Below, one piece after another: positions 16,566 through 26,248 of a stretch of DNA of 37,410 nucleotides; position 1 is the stretch's first letter, and each line of letters opens with the position of its first letter. The DNA is from Ignavibacterium sp. (GTDB taxonomy: Bacteria; Zixibacteria; MSB-5A5; GN15; PGXB01). The position numbers and the translations under genes were made by a program. Location: the NCBI GenBank assembly GCA_020724775.1, contig DYGG01000034.1:1-37410 (forward strand). The letters are read 5' to 3'. Under the pieces are notes generated by a model that was not told the DNA's origin, searched no databases, and worked only from the letters and a program-made list of their open reading frames with translations.

Positions 16566-18407
16566 TCAGACGGGAGTAGTCGCTCTTTCCAGTGTCTGAG
16601 CCGGCTTGCCGGCCGTGCTCTTGGGAAGTCTTACATGGAATTCGGTGCCCCGATGGTGATGGGATTCGAATGAAATCCGTCCTCCATGGATGGAGACTAT
16701 TTTCATTGCCAGCGGAAGCCCCAGACCGGTGCCGGAAGGAGTTCCTGAAATGAAGGGGGTGAAAATCTTATCCCTTATATTCTCCGGTACTCCCGGACCG
16801 TTATCGCGGACGATGAGAAGAACTTCACCTGCGTCGTCAGCCATTTCTATCTCTACGTTGCCATCTGTGGCGGTCGCCGCTTTGCAGCCGTTGTCCGCTA
16901 AATTCAGAAGCGCCTGTTTTAGAAGAAGTTCATCCCCTCTGATGATTGGCTCTCCGACTGTCTTTGACCTCGCTTCCACCAAAACATTAGGGTACTTATC
17001 ACGCAGACCCCTTACAATATCGTAGACGATTGTTCTGATATCAAATTCTTTAATGAGCAACTCCATTGGTCGCGAGAAATCGAGAAAACGGCTGACCAGT
17101 TCGGCAGTTTCCATAGCCTCCTTAAGTAACAGTTGACTGTTCTCTTTAAGCGGTTCGTCGCTTCCCCCCTTTCTTGCTATCAAGCGAGCCAGACCGACCA
17201 TCGCCGCCGCCGAGTTTTTCAATTGATGCGCCAATCCGCCTGACATTTCGCCCAAGAGTGCCATCCGGCGGTTTATTTCCAATTCGTCCCGAATCTTCAG
17301 ATATTCCGTCTGGTCGTTGAATATCACGGCCATCCCGATATCATCGTCAGCGGTATCCTTCAGTCGGGTTATAGAAATTTGCACCGTGCGGTTGATTCCA
17401 TCCGAAGTTTCAATATCTGCCGTTACCTGACGGATTTTTTCTCCGTTCCGAAACCTGTCCAGCGCTGCAACCAGTCCTTCCGCAAAGGATAGTCCCTCGC
17501 GATAGTCAGTCCCCAGCAGTTCCCCTTCAAGAACATTCAGAAGCAGGAATGCCGAGCGGTTGACCGTTATTATCCTGCCTTTGTTGTCGAGAGTGATTAT
17601 CCCCGAGGGTATCGAATGCAGAATATGATTATTATAAATCTCCAGGTCGGCGGCACGCTTTTGAATGATATTATTCAGACGCACCAACTCCTGTTCGTTG
17701 GCTTTCATCTCGCTTATGATTCTTTCATAAGACCGCACCAGGCCGGCCACTTCATCTCCTTCGAGATCTTCCAGACGTCCGCTCTTGGCGGCCTCTTCTC
17801 GCAATCGGTCAAATGGTTTTATAATCAGGTGAACGAACTTAACCGATATGAAAAGTATTGCCGCAACCGCCAGAATGCCGTAGAGAACCAGCACTTTTCC
17901 CGCGCTTTCCAGAGATGCCAGAAGGGTATCCTCCCGGCTGATGACAATAATATATTTCGACCCCATATTCTCAGCCGGAAACAAGAAGAGCGTCTCGGGA
18001 TTGCCGCTCCGGCGAAGTGTAACCGGATGATTCTTGAGCACCGGCTGCATCTGAGCGGCGTCAATCTCTCGCCCGAGTCTCGAAAAGTTAGTGTCGGTCA
18101 ATTGTCCCCGCTGTATTTCCAGAACCGTCTCATATCGGAGAGGCAAGACCTGCACTGATTTCAGGTCGTAATCATCAATCACTTCCGCCTCATTTTCGGG
18201 AGAAAGGGGAGCGCCGCCGGATTCCTCCAGAAGATTCGCCACCTGGATTGCCGCTTCCGATAAGATATCGAGATTGCGGTCAGCTAGCGATTCCCTGGCA
18301 CGGTAAAGCGCATAATGAGAGGCGATATTCAATACCACCAGCACCAGAATTATCAGCGCCAGCCCCAGTTGTATTTCGTGACGAAATCCGTTCGATTTGA
18401 GTTTCAT
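16566..18407 (-). CDS. Membrane PAS sensor histidine kinase
   Basis: A 613-residue sensor kinase. Two membrane helices (about 13-33 and 170-195) flank an extracytoplasmic sensing domain. A HAMP-like linker (about 195-245), a PAS domain (about 255-375), the HisKA helix with His394 in GGLAHQLKN, and an HATPase domain (NLADNGCKAA, RDNGPGVP, GTPSGTGLGLPLA) follow. This layout is of the NtrB/AtoS/ZraS type, whose partners are usually sigma-54 activators. No regulator gene is adjacent; the NtrC-like protein encoded at 28599-29945 is a candidate partner, but that is inference. It lies between the prepilin peptidase gene and efp in the same direction. Confidence 0.92.
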   Translation of the reverse strand: MKLKSNGFRHEIQLGLALIILVLVVLNIASHYALYRARESLADRNLDILSEAAIQVANLLEESGGAPLSPENEAEVIDDYDLKSVQVLPLRYETVLEIQRGQLTDTNFSRLGREIDAAQMQPVLKNHPVTLRRSGNPETLFLFPAENMGSKYIIVISREDTLLASLESAGKVLVLYGILAVAAILFISVKFVHLIIKPFDRLREEAAKSGRLEDLEGDEVAGLVRSYERIISEMKANEQELVRLNNIIQKRAADLEIYNNHILHSIPSGIITLDNKGRIITVNRSAFLLLNVLEGELLGTDYREGLSFAEGLVAALDRFRNGEKIRQVTADIETSDGINRTVQISITRLKDTADDDIGMAVIFNDQTEYLKIRDELEINRRMALLGEMSGGLAHQLKNSAAAMVGLARLIARKGGSDEPLKENSQLLLKEAMETAELVSRFLDFSRPMELLIKEFDIRTIVYDIVRGLRDKYPNVLVEARSKTVGEPIIRGDELLLKQALLNLADNGCKAATATDGNVEIEMADDAGEVLLIVRDNGPGVPENIRDKIFTPFISGTPSGTGLGLPLAMKIVSIHGGRISFESHHHRGTEFHVRLPKSTAGKPAQTLERATTPV

Positions 18408-18462
18408 TTGTGGTACTGCCTACCGTCGCAAATTTATCGCCATTGATAAGACCCGGTTACGG

Positions 18463-19245
18463 TTACATCTGCAAAAAGTGGCTGATGTAGAACGAAATAA
18501 GGCGGTCGCCAAAAAGAATTGCCCCCACTGCCGCTATCGCCAGAAACGGACCAAACGGAATCATTCGACTGCTTCGTACCCGGCGCGATATCATCATCCA
18601 GACAACCGCCATGACCAGCCCGATTACTGCCGCCCCGATAAAGACCAGTATCACTTTCTGCCAACCCAAAAATGCTCCCAGCATCGCCGCCATTTTTATA
18701 TCGCCGCCACCCATGCTTTCCTTCTTAAATAACCAGTCTCCCAGAAGCGCCACCATGTACAACGCCACCCCACCTACTATCAGCCCGATTACAGAGCCGA
18801 ACGCCCCGATTCCACCGGGCAGGAATGACGCCCCTAATCCCAGTACCATTCCCGGAAGTGTCAACCAGTCCGGGATAATCTGAAACTCCAGGTCGATGAA
18901 AAATATGGCAATCAATACGGAGGACAACGCCGCATAAACCGCTGCCATCGCTGTCAGACCAAAATATGTAAGGAAGAACAGATAAGCGGCGCCATTGAGT
19001 AATTCCACCAGCGGATATCGGAGAGAAATCCGGGCTTTACAGGAGCGGCATTTACCCATCAAAATCAGATAACTGAGCAAGGGAATATTATCATAAAATC
19101 TAATCCGGCTCTTGCAGGCGGGGCAAAACGACCTGCCGGCAATGAACGGAAGATTCCGCGGAAGGCGGTAAATCAGGACATTCAGGAATGACCCGACCGC
19201 CCCCCCCAGAACGAGAACCAGAATATAAAAAGGTAAATCTGCCAT
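18463..19245 (-). CDS. pilD: Type IV prepilin peptidase / N-methyltransferase
   Basis: A 260-residue polytopic membrane enzyme that cleaves prepilin leader peptides and methylates the new N-terminus. It has the N-terminal methyltransferase domain with zinc cysteines CPAC (41-44) and CRSC (66-69). The aspartic protease part has FIDLEFQIIPD (Asp118 and Asp126) and GGGDIK (Asp182), and about eight hydrophobic helices. All catalytic residues are present. It serves type IV pili or type II secretion; no pilin gene is in the window. It follows rsmE by 27 bases. Confidence 0.95.
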   Translation of the reverse strand: MADLPFYILVLVLGGAVGSFLNVLIYRLPRNLPFIAGRSFCPACKSRIRFYDNIPLLSYLILMGKCRSCKARISLRYPLVELLNGAAYLFFLTYFGLTAMAAVYAALSSVLIAIFFIDLEFQIIPDWLTLPGMVLGLGASFLPGGIGAFGSVIGLIVGGVALYMVALLGDWLFKKESMGGGDIKMAAMLGAFLGWQKVILVFIGAAVIGLVMAVVWMMISRRVRSSRMIPFGPFLAIAAVGAILFGDRLISFYISHFLQM

Positions 19246-19272
19246 AATACTGATTATCGGCAGTACCCCGCT

Positions 19273-20025
19273 CTATTTGAACTCCCCCAGAAGATACATA
19301 ACCACTGCCGCCGCAATTGGTGCGGCATTTTCGGTTCGCAGTATCCTCTTCCCCAGAGATATTACGGTCGCCCCCCTTTCTTTTGCCAGTTCTAATTCCT
19401 CTCGACCGAAGCCCGATTCCGGTCCGGTTATGAGCGTAAAGTTGTTGAACCGCTTCCCTTCCTCCGCAAAATCTACTCGGTCCAGCGTTATTGCGTCTTC
19501 GGTGGGAGCAAAGATAAATGTTCGTCCGGGGCTCTTGCCTCTGTCGAAGACTTGCTCAAAACCTATCACGTTTTCGATGGTCGGAATTAAGGAGCGCTCG
19601 CACTGTTTGGCTGCCGCCAGCGCCACTTTGCGCCAACGGGCAATCTTCTTTTGAGCCGCCTCTTCTTCGTCCAATTTTATTTTTGACCGGGCGGTAATAA
19701 CCGGGATAAACCGGGAGACTCCAATTTCAGTCCCTCTTTGCACCACTTCATCAAATTTGTATCCGGTCGATAATCCCGCCGCCAGGGTTAGATGAAAATG
19801 CGGCTCCCCGTAATTGCGCAGTTGCGAAAACCAGCGGCAGAAAACTTTATCCCCGTCGAAATGGTCCACCTCTCCCTTGAATGCCGCGCCGGTCCCATCA
19901 ATGACTATAACGGCATCGCTCTTTCCCAGTCGCATCACCCGGCGCAGGTGATGACCTTCGTCCGGCGGAAGTTCAATAATCTCTTCTCTGAAATTCTCCG
20001 GCGGCGCGTAAAAAATTGGAATCAT
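19273..20025 (-). CDS. rsmE: 16S rRNA m3U1498 methyltransferase
   Basis: A 250-residue SPOUT-class methyltransferase that methylates U1498 of 16S rRNA. The N-terminal PUA-like part carries DEGHHLRRVMRLG. The SPOUT domain has KFDEVVQRGTEIGV, RWRKVALAAAKQCERS, the SAM-binding loop LITGPESGFGREEL and the knot end ISLGKRILRTENAA. Length is normal. It overlaps prmA by 4 bases, so it is translationally coupled to it. prmA-rsmE pairing downstream of dnaJ is common in bacteria. Confidence 0.95.
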   Translation of the reverse strand: MIPIFYAPPENFREEIIELPPDEGHHLRRVMRLGKSDAVIVIDGTGAAFKGEVDHFDGDKVFCRWFSQLRNYGEPHFHLTLAAGLSTGYKFDEVVQRGTEIGVSRFIPVITARSKIKLDEEEAAQKKIARWRKVALAAAKQCERSLIPTIENVIGFEQVFDRGKSPGRTFIFAPTEDAITLDRVDFAEEGKRFNNFTLITGPESGFGREELELAKERGATVISLGKRILRTENAAPIAAAVVMYLLGEFK

Positions 20026-20909
20026 CTTTTAAATACGGTATAGGCTAACCACTGCCCATCCTGATGCACTTCGAATGCCCTGTCTCCCTTTGTCCGGAGC
20101 ATTAATTCGATATCTTCCTTATCCTGAAGCAGCAGACCCGACAGGACTATTATCCCGCCAGAAACGACCGCTTCCCGGATACTATCATACATTTCTAAAA
20201 TCGAACTCTTTATTAGATTTGCTACGAGGAAATCACATTGTCCGTCTTCGCGGGCTTTCTCCACCGACCCAAACTCAATCTCAATCTCTTTCTCAACGCC
20301 GTTTATAACAATATTTTCTCTGGCATTAGCCACTGCGGTAACATCAATATCTACCCCTTTTACTTTTCGCGCCCCTTTCTTCGCCGCCAGGATAGATAGA
20401 ATTCCGGAGCCGCACCCAAGGTCAAACAGACTCTGCCCGGCTCGGAAGTGCTTGTTTATCTCCGCCAGACATAGACGGGTCGTCTCATGACTTCCCGTTC
20501 CAAACGCCATTTTCGGCTCAATAACGATTTCAATTAAGCCTTCCAGCGAAGCAGATTTCCAGGGAGGTCGGATATATATATCCCCCACGGTCACCGCCTG
20601 AATCGATTCTTTGTACGCTTGGACCCATTCAATATCGGCTATTAAACGGCTTTTTATTGCTTCGGGCGCCGCGGTACCGGATGCCGATTCTCCGGCAATA
20701 AAAACAGCCAGGTCCTTCTTAAAATTAACTCCCCGTTCTTCCGGGATATAGAATTTGAGCCCCACTTCGGTTTCATCTTCAACGTCCTCAATCACTACCC
20801 CCCCGGCAAGTTTTTCGATAATATAATCGCAGACCTGCTCCTGCCGCTCCCGTGATACCTTGAGAGAGACTTCATAATATCTCTTCTCTGCCTTACCTCG
20901 GACGTCCAT
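20022..20909 (-). CDS. prmA: Ribosomal protein L11 methyltransferase
   Basis: A 295-residue SAM-dependent enzyme that trimethylates ribosomal protein L11. The N-terminal substrate domain is followed by IEIVIEPKMAFGTGSHETT (126-144), the SAM loop DLGCGSGILSILAAKKGA (163-180), VDIDVTAVANARENI, and LVANLI in place of the usual NILA-type motif IV. Length is normal. It starts two bases after the dnaJ stop and overlaps rsmE. Confidence 0.95.
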   Translation of the reverse strand: MDVRGKAEKRYYEVSLKVSRERQEQVCDYIIEKLAGGVVIEDVEDETEVGLKFYIPEERGVNFKKDLAVFIAGESASGTAAPEAIKSRLIADIEWVQAYKESIQAVTVGDIYIRPPWKSASLEGLIEIVIEPKMAFGTGSHETTRLCLAEINKHFRAGQSLFDLGCGSGILSILAAKKGARKVKGVDIDVTAVANARENIVINGVEKEIEIEFGSVEKAREDGQCDFLVANLIKSSILEMYDSIREAVVSGGIIVLSGLLLQDKEDIELMLRTKGDRAFEVHQDGQWLAYTVFKR

Positions 20910-20910
20910 A

Positions 20911-22056
20911 TCAAATCCCCAGAGATTCCCTCAATTTTTGAAAGAAAGAACGATCGCTGCGTGGCGGCTTGAAATTGGGCGACCGGTTCAGCGCCTCCAG
21001 ATGTTTTTTGTCTTCAGTTGACAACTCTGTCGGTGTCCAGACGGCGACCTGCACCAACTCATCTCCGACTCCCCCGCCGTTCAACCGCGGAATCCCTTTC
21101 CCTTTTAAACGGAAGACCCTCCCGCTCTGCGTTCCTGACGGAATTTTCAATTGATAATCTCCATTCAAAGTCGGAGTCGAAACCTCGCCCCCCAGGGCCG
21201 CTATCGTAAATGAAATCGGAATCTGGCATATGATATTATTCCCCTGCCGGGTGAAGATATCATGCTCTTTCTCATCGAAAATTATAAGCAGATTGCCGGC
21301 TCTTCCTCGACCTCGCGCGGCATTGCCCTGCCCTTCCAGGGTCATATAATTTCCGGCCGAAACTCCGGCGGGTATTTTTACTTTGACGGTGGATACTTGC
21401 CGCACCCGCCCCTCCCCGTCGCATGCCGGGCAAGGGTTCGATATGATTTTTCCCTCTCCTCCGCATCTTCCGCAAGTGCGCACCTGTTGGATCGTACCGA
21501 GGAATGTCCTATGCATGCTCCTTATCTGCCCACTCCCGGCACACTCCGGACAACTCTTTTCGGATGCTCCCGGGGCCAGTCCGGAACCGCTGCACTCTTC
21601 GCATCTTTCGAACCGTCGCACCTTTATCGTCTTCTCCACGCCGGTGGCGATCTCTTCCAGGGTCAAGGAAATCCGTGCCCGAAGGTCTTCTCCCCGATTC
21701 ACCCGCTCGTGGCGTGCCGTCCCCCCGAAAAATTCCTCAAAACCGAATCCGCCGAAATCCCGCATGAATGCCCGCAGCGCGTCACTGATATCAAAACCGC
21801 CGAAATCGTACGCCCCGTAACCGCCGCCGCTTCCCAGTCCGGCATGCCCGAACTGGTCGTACCGCTCCCGTTTTTCGCGGTCTTTCAGCACTTCATACGC
21901 TTCGGTCGCTTCTTTGAACTTCTCTTCCGCGTCTTTACTGCCCGGATTGCGGTCGGGATGGTATTTCAAAGCCATTTTGCGGTAGGCAGACTTAATCTCC
22001 TCTTCGTCCGCCGTCCGCGAAAGACCTAAAACGTCGTAGTAGTCTCGTTTTGCCAT
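20911..22056 (-). CDS. dnaJ: Chaperone DnaJ
   Basis: A 381-residue co-chaperone that delivers clients to DnaK and stimulates its ATPase. The J domain carries HPD at 33-35, followed by a Gly/Phe-rich stretch (about 70-112, [12 protein letters not shown]). Four zinc motifs follow: CEECSGSG (152), CPECAGSG (169), CGRCGGEG (195) and CPACDGEG (209). A C-terminal client-binding domain ends the protein. Full length and intact. It lies 44 bases after dnaK in the HrcA-regulated operon. Confidence 0.98.
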   Translation of the reverse strand: MAKRDYYDVLGLSRTADEEEIKSAYRKMALKYHPDRNPGSKDAEEKFKEATEAYEVLKDREKRERYDQFGHAGLGSGGGYGAYDFGGFDISDALRAFMRDFGGFGFEEFFGGTARHERVNRGEDLRARISLTLEEIATGVEKTIKVRRFERCEECSGSGLAPGASEKSCPECAGSGQIRSMHRTFLGTIQQVRTCGRCGGEGKIISNPCPACDGEGRVRQVSTVKVKIPAGVSAGNYMTLEGQGNAARGRGRAGNLLIIFDEKEHDIFTRQGNNIICQIPISFTIAALGGEVSTPTLNGDYQLKIPSGTQSGRVFRLKGKGIPRLNGGGVGDELVQVAVWTPTELSTEDKKHLEALNRSPNFKPPRSDRSFFQKLRESLGI

Positions 22057-22100
22057 TATTTGATTGTCTTTGTAAAATACGAGTCCAGTTCGAGGCGGGC

Positions 22101-24026
22101 TTACTTATCCTTGTCGTCAACCACCTCGAAGTCGGCATCGACCGCGCCCTCTTTTCCGTCCGGGGAACTCCCTTCCTGTCCCGGCTCCGCTGCCGTGGTT
22201 CCGGCGCCCGGTGACGATTTCGCCGACGAAGCCTGCTTATAAATCTCTTCGGCTATTTTGTGGGAGGCATTGAGCAATTCCTCCTTCGCCTGGTTTATAC
22301 TCTCCGCTGAATCGGAGGAAAGAGACGCTTGAAGTTTCTCCAGTTTTTCCTTTATGACTTTCTTTTCTTCCTCCGAGACCTTATCGCCGTAATCCTTGAG
22401 CGTCTTTTCCGTGCTGTATATCAATTGGTCGGCTTCATTGCGCGCCCGCACCAAAGACTCTTTTTTCTTGTCTTCTTCCGCATGCGCCTCGGCATCTTTC
22501 ACCATTTTTTCAATCTCTTGCTCCGATAACCCTGATGACGCCTGAATCCTTATCGATTGCTCTTTTCCCGTGCCCAAATCTTTTGCCGATACATGCACAA
22601 TTCCGTTAGCGTCGATGTCGAAGGAAACCTCTATCTGTGGCATTCCGCGCTGCGCCGGCGGAATACCGATTAAATCAAATCGTCCCAAAGTGCGGTTATC
22701 CAGCGCCATCTGTCTCTCTCCCTGCAGGACATGTATGCTAACCGCTGTTTGATTATCAGTTGCCGTTGAGAAAATCTGGCTTTTGCGCGTAGGAATGGTC
22801 GTATTGCGTTCAATTAAACGGGTCATCACTCCCCCCAGCGTCTCAATCCCCAGTGACAATGGTGTTACATCCAGCAGCACAATATCCTTCATATCACCCG
22901 AGAGCACTCCACCCTGTATTGCTGCGCCAATCGCCACCACCTCGTCCGGATTAACTCCCTTATGCGGCTCTTTGCCGAATAAATCTCTAACCAGTTGTTG
23001 CACTTTTGGCATCCGGGTCTGTCCCCCAACCAGAATCACCTCATCAATCTGATTTGCCGCCAATCCTGAATCCTCCAGCGCGCGACGGCATGGCGCAACC
23101 GTCCGCTGCAACAGGTCATCGACCAACTGTTCCAATTTGGCGCGCGATAAAGTCAAATCGAGATGTTTTGGGCCACTCTGATCGGCAGTAATAAACGGCA
23201 GGTTTATATTGGTCTGCATGGTTGTCGAGAGTTCGCATTTTGCCTTCTCCGCAGCCTCTTTCAGCCGCTGCAATGCCATCCGGTCCAGGCGCAAATCTAT
23301 CCCGTGCGACCGCTTGAACTCATCTGCCATCCAGTCGATTATCCGCTGGTCAAAATCATCCCCACCCAGATGCGTATCTCCGTTGGTGGAACGAACCTCA
23401 AAAACCCCGTCGCCTAACTCGAGTATCGAAATATCGAAGGTTCCGCCTCCGAGGTCATAGACTGCTATCTTCTCATTTTTCTTCTTATGAAGTCCATATG
23501 CCAGGGACGCCGCGGTCGGCTCATTGATTATCCGCAGGACTTCCAACCCGGCAATCTTGCCTGCGTCTTTGGTCGCCTGGCGCTGCGAGTCATTGAAATA
23601 TGCCGGTACCGTTATTACCGCCTGCGTTATTTCCATCCCCAGATAATCTTCGGCCGTCTTCTTTAGCGCCTGAAGAATCATCGCTGAAATCTGCGGCGGC
23701 GCATAGCGGTCTCCGCCGGCAATTACCACGACTTCTCCCTTGCCGTCGGATGCCACTTTGTACGGCACCAACTTTTCCTCCGAATGCACTTCGTCATGAC
23801 GACGTCCCATAAACCGCTTGATGGAGAAAATGGTATTCTCCGGATTGGTGACCGCCTGCCTCTTGGCGGCGGCTCCTACCAATCTCTCCCCCGTCTTGCT
23901 GAAGGCTACTATCGACGGGGTCGTCCTGCCCCCTTCCTGATTCGGTATTACTACCGGTTCATTTCCTTCCAGCACAGCGACACATGAATTTGTTGTACCC
24001 AGGTCGATCCCGATTATCTTGCCCAT
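22101..24026 (-). CDS. dnaK: Chaperone DnaK (Hsp70)
   Basis: A 641-residue Hsp70. The ATPase domain opens with [17 protein letters not shown] and carries [31 protein letters not shown] and [14 protein letters not shown]. The linker [19 protein letters not shown] leads into the substrate domain. The acidic C-terminus ends [10 protein letters not shown], close to the usual EEVxxxKK tail. Length is standard. It lies third in hrcA-grpE-dnaK-dnaJ. Confidence 0.99.
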   Translation of the reverse strand: MGKIIGIDLGTTNSCVAVLEGNEPVVIPNQEGGRTTPSIVAFSKTGERLVGAAAKRQAVTNPENTIFSIKRFMGRRHDEVHSEEKLVPYKVASDGKGEVVVIAGGDRYAPPQISAMILQALKKTAEDYLGMEITQAVITVPAYFNDSQRQATKDAGKIAGLEVLRIINEPTAASLAYGLHKKKNEKIAVYDLGGGTFDISILELGDGVFEVRSTNGDTHLGGDDFDQRIIDWMADEFKRSHGIDLRLDRMALQRLKEAAEKAKCELSTTMQTNINLPFITADQSGPKHLDLTLSRAKLEQLVDDLLQRTVAPCRRALEDSGLAANQIDEVILVGGQTRMPKVQQLVRDLFGKEPHKGVNPDEVVAIGAAIQGGVLSGDMKDIVLLDVTPLSLGIETLGGVMTRLIERNTTIPTRKSQIFSTATDNQTAVSIHVLQGERQMALDNRTLGRFDLIGIPPAQRGMPQIEVSFDIDANGIVHVSAKDLGTGKEQSIRIQASSGLSEQEIEKMVKDAEAHAEEDKKKESLVRARNEADQLIYSTEKTLKDYGDKVSEEEKKVIKEKLEKLQASLSSDSAESINQAKEELLNASHKIAEEIYKQASSAKSSPGAGTTAAEPGQEGSSPDGKEGAVDADFEVVDDKDK

Positions 24027-24067
24027 TTTTTATCTCCTTAAGTCAGAATGCACTTTACCCGACGCCT

Positions 24068-24697
24068 TTATTCCGGGACGTCAGAATCGCTCGAGACCCC
24101 TTTTCCGCTGCTGACAATTACTTTTGAATGCCGAAGCACTTTACCGTGCCGTTTATAGCCGATTGTGATTTCCTGAATTACAGTTCCCTCGTCATACTCT
24201 TCCGACGGCATCTGCATTACCGCTTCGTGCCAGTTCGGGTCGAATTTCTCCCCGACCGCCGCAATCGTCTCCACTCCGAACCTTTTCAGAAGTTCGCTCA
24301 TTTGCTGATAAATCAGTTCCGTTCCTTTGCGCAGCGATTCGACTTCCGTCGTCTTCTCCGCCGCATTTAATCCGCGCCTGAAATTGTCAGCAAGTTCCAG
24401 CAACTGAAGCAGCACCTCTTCGTTTGCCGCCCGCACCATCTCTTCGTACTGGCGAGCCATCCGCTTCTTGTAGTTGTCAAACTCCGCCGCCAGACGAAGG
24501 TAGCGGTCTTCCATCTGTCTTAGTTTTTCCTGATGTTCTCTCTCCGCTGATTCCGCTGAAATTGTCTCCGCGGCGGTATCCGCTCCAGTGGTATCATCCG
24601 TTCTTGATGACTTCTGTTCCGCCGAAGTCTCTGCTTCTGACGTCTCTAAATCACTCTTTTCGATATCTTTCTCTTTATCCATTGTCTTTCTTCTCAT
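24068..24697 (-). CDS. grpE: Nucleotide exchange factor GrpE
   Basis: A 209-residue DnaK nucleotide exchange factor. A disordered acidic N-terminus rich in Ser/Thr/Glu (about 1-55) leads into the long coiled coil (LAAEFDNYKKRMARQYEEM) and the C-terminal beta domain (GEKFDPNWHEAVMQMP, GYKRHGKVLRHSKVIV). The last 23 bases of hrcA overlap its start. An internal ATG at 24682 is an alternative start with a purine-rich AGAAGAAAG before it; the outer ATG has GAGG at 9 bases. Confidence 0.96.
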   Translation of the reverse strand: MRRKTMDKEKDIEKSDLETSEAETSAEQKSSRTDDTTGADTAAETISAESAEREHQEKLRQMEDRYLRLAAEFDNYKKRMARQYEEMVRAANEEVLLQLLELADNFRRGLNAAEKTTEVESLRKGTELIYQQMSELLKRFGVETIAAVGEKFDPNWHEAVMQMPSEEYDEGTVIQEITIGYKRHGKVLRHSKVIVSSGKGVSSDSDVPE

Positions 24698-25721
24698 CTG
24701 AAAGCGCCTCGGTCAACGACCGGGCGGTATATTCCACAATAGATACCAGTTTGGAATATGGCATCCGGGTCGGCCCGATTATGCCTATGGTCCCTGTTAC
24801 TTTTCCGGCTTGATATTTTGACGCCACTATTGAACAACTCTGCATCTCTGTCATCTGGTTTTCGCGCCCTATGGTTATCACAATCCCCTCCCCGATAGAC
24901 TTCGTCTTGATTGTTTCAATCAATCCACTCTGCTCTTCTAAAACACGCACCAGTTCCGCCAGCCGCGAACGCTCCGCAAACTCCGGCTGACTGAAGAGTT
25001 TGTCAACGCCGGTGAAGTGAAGTTTTTCCTCCCCCTGGTCGTTCCAGATTTCCGAATCAGTATCCAGAAATAGTTTCAACAGTCGCGGTGAGCAGGAGGT
25101 ATCAGCCAGCCGCTCATTGACCGTCTTACGAATATGCCCCAGCGAAAGACCTGTCAGCCGCTCGTTGAGCAGCGATTCCATCTGACGTAACTCATCAACA
25201 TCAATATCCGATTCCACTTCCATCAGAATAGTTTGCGCCAATCCTGATTTGACCGCCACAATAACCAGTAAACGCCCTTCCGAGACCGGTATCAGATCGA
25301 TGCGAGTCAAGACACCTTCCTCGAAACGGGGCGAAATCGATATCCCCAACTGGCTGGAAATCTCTCCCAGTATCTTGCTTGTCTGCGTTAGTAAGGCATC
25401 CAGCCCTCTATTAGTGCCTGCTATCAGGCTCTTAATTTTCTTCTGCTCCGCTTCCGTCAGTGGCTCCGGCCTTAACAACAAGTCCACAAATACTCGATAC
25501 CCGCTGTCGGTCGGAATGCGCCCCGCCGAAGTATGCGGCTGTCTCACCAGTCCCAGTTCTTCCAAGTCCTGCATAGTGTTTCGAATAGTTGCCGGCGACA
25601 GCCCCATCCGATACCTGTTTGCAATTACCCGCGAACCGACCGGGTCGGCTGTCTGGATATAATGCATTACCAGGTTCTGAAGAACCCTCAATTCCCTCGG
25701 ACCTAAATTATCAAATGCCAT
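24675..25721 (-). CDS. hrcA: Heat-inducible transcription repressor HrcA
   Basis: A 348-residue repressor that binds CIRCE operators and is kept active by GroEL in studied bacteria. The N-terminal winged helix has the HrcA pattern LVMHYIQTADPVGSRVIANRY and LSPATIRNTMQDLEELGLVRQPHTSAGRIPTDSGYR. The C-terminal regulatory domain ends with GTIGIIGPTRMPYSKLVSIVEYTARSLTEAL, also diagnostic. It is the first gene of its operon and is preceded by a promoter and a CIRCE, so it should repress itself and the DnaK system. Confidence 0.97.
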   Translation of the reverse strand: MAFDNLGPRELRVLQNLVMHYIQTADPVGSRVIANRYRMGLSPATIRNTMQDLEELGLVRQPHTSAGRIPTDSGYRVFVDLLLRPEPLTEAEQKKIKSLIAGTNRGLDALLTQTSKILGEISSQLGISISPRFEEGVLTRIDLIPVSEGRLLVIVAVKSGLAQTILMEVESDIDVDELRQMESLLNERLTGLSLGHIRKTVNERLADTSCSPRLLKLFLDTDSEIWNDQGEEKLHFTGVDKLFSQPEFAERSRLAELVRVLEEQSGLIETIKTKSIGEGIVITIGRENQMTEMQSCSIVASKYQAGKVTGTIGIIGPTRMPYSKLVSIVEYTARSLTEALSDEKKDNG

Positions 25722-25755
25722 ACTTCAATAATATTCAATAACTTAATACCAAAAA

Positions 25756-25782
25756 TTGGCAATCTCTCCGCCAGAGTGCTAA
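25756..25782 (-). promoter_or_regulatory. CIRCE operator (imperfect)
   Basis: TTGGCAATC, 9 bases, GAGTGCTAA. The right half is the perfect CIRCE half-site. The left differs from TTAGCACTC at two positions. It lies between the promoter and hrcA, so binding of HrcA would block transcription. Confidence 0.85.
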
Positions 25783-25784
25783 AT

Positions 25785-25812
25785 AATTTATACGCTGTAA
25801 TACAATAGTCAA
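25785..25812 (-). promoter_or_regulatory. Promoter of the hrcA-grpE-dnaK-dnaJ operon
   Basis: Minus strand: TTGACT (25807-25812), 16-base spacer, TAAATT (25785-25790), immediately upstream of CIRCE. A TATAAA overlaps the -10 region. This arrangement is typical of HrcA-controlled genes. Confidence 0.65.
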
Positions 25813-25866
25813 GCCAGATTTTCTGCCCCTGAAATTGATAATTGAAATGGATTGGCGAAAAGTTTG

Positions 25867-26193
25867 TTACTTCTTCTCGCCCTTCTTCTTGACTATGTTT
25901 GATTCCGGGCTCTTTTTTTCGGTGGGATTCTTTGGCTTTCGCACTTCGGCGCGGTCATCAATGCCGTTGTTGTTCTTATCAACAAAATCGTCGTATCCTG
26001 ACTGCGGCTTGCTCTTGCGCTTCGGTTCTTCCGGTTTTTTTTGTTCCGTTTTCGTCGTTTCATTTTTCGGCTTAGACTCCTCCACCTGCGCCGGCTTAGC
26101 CTTATCTGCCTCATTGCGCTCAATCGCCCCCAGCGGCGCAGCCGACATCGTCAAGATGCCGGCCAATATCAATATGCTAATCAGAGTTTTCAT
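25867..26193 (-). CDS. Small exported Lys/Glu-rich protein with one calcium-loop motif
   Basis: A 108-residue protein. A signal peptide MKTLISILILAGILTMSAA is followed by a highly charged, disordered Lys/Glu/Pro region (EESKPKNETTKTEQKKPEE). The only structured-looking motif is DKNNNGIDDRAE, a dockerin/EF-hand-like calcium loop. A longer ORF starts 18 bases upstream, but the ATG at 26193 is preceded by AGGTG at the right distance and begins the signal peptide. It follows the DUF4384 gene by 55 bases and is likely in the same operon. I do not recognise a family and propose no function. Confidence 0.7.
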   Translation of the reverse strand: MKTLISILILAGILTMSAAPLGAIERNEADKAKPAQVEESKPKNETTKTEQKKPEEPKRKSKPQSGYDDFVDKNNNGIDDRAEVRKPKNPTEKKSPESNIVKKKGEKK

Positions 26194-26248
26194 TGTTTCA
26201 CCTGCTGGCAACTTCTAACAAATTCACTCCTGCAAGTCTACAATTAAT

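Noticed and set aside
21262-22029. Plus-strand ORF of 255 codons
   Set aside because: Antisense shadow of dnaJ, whose motifs are all intact in the other strand.
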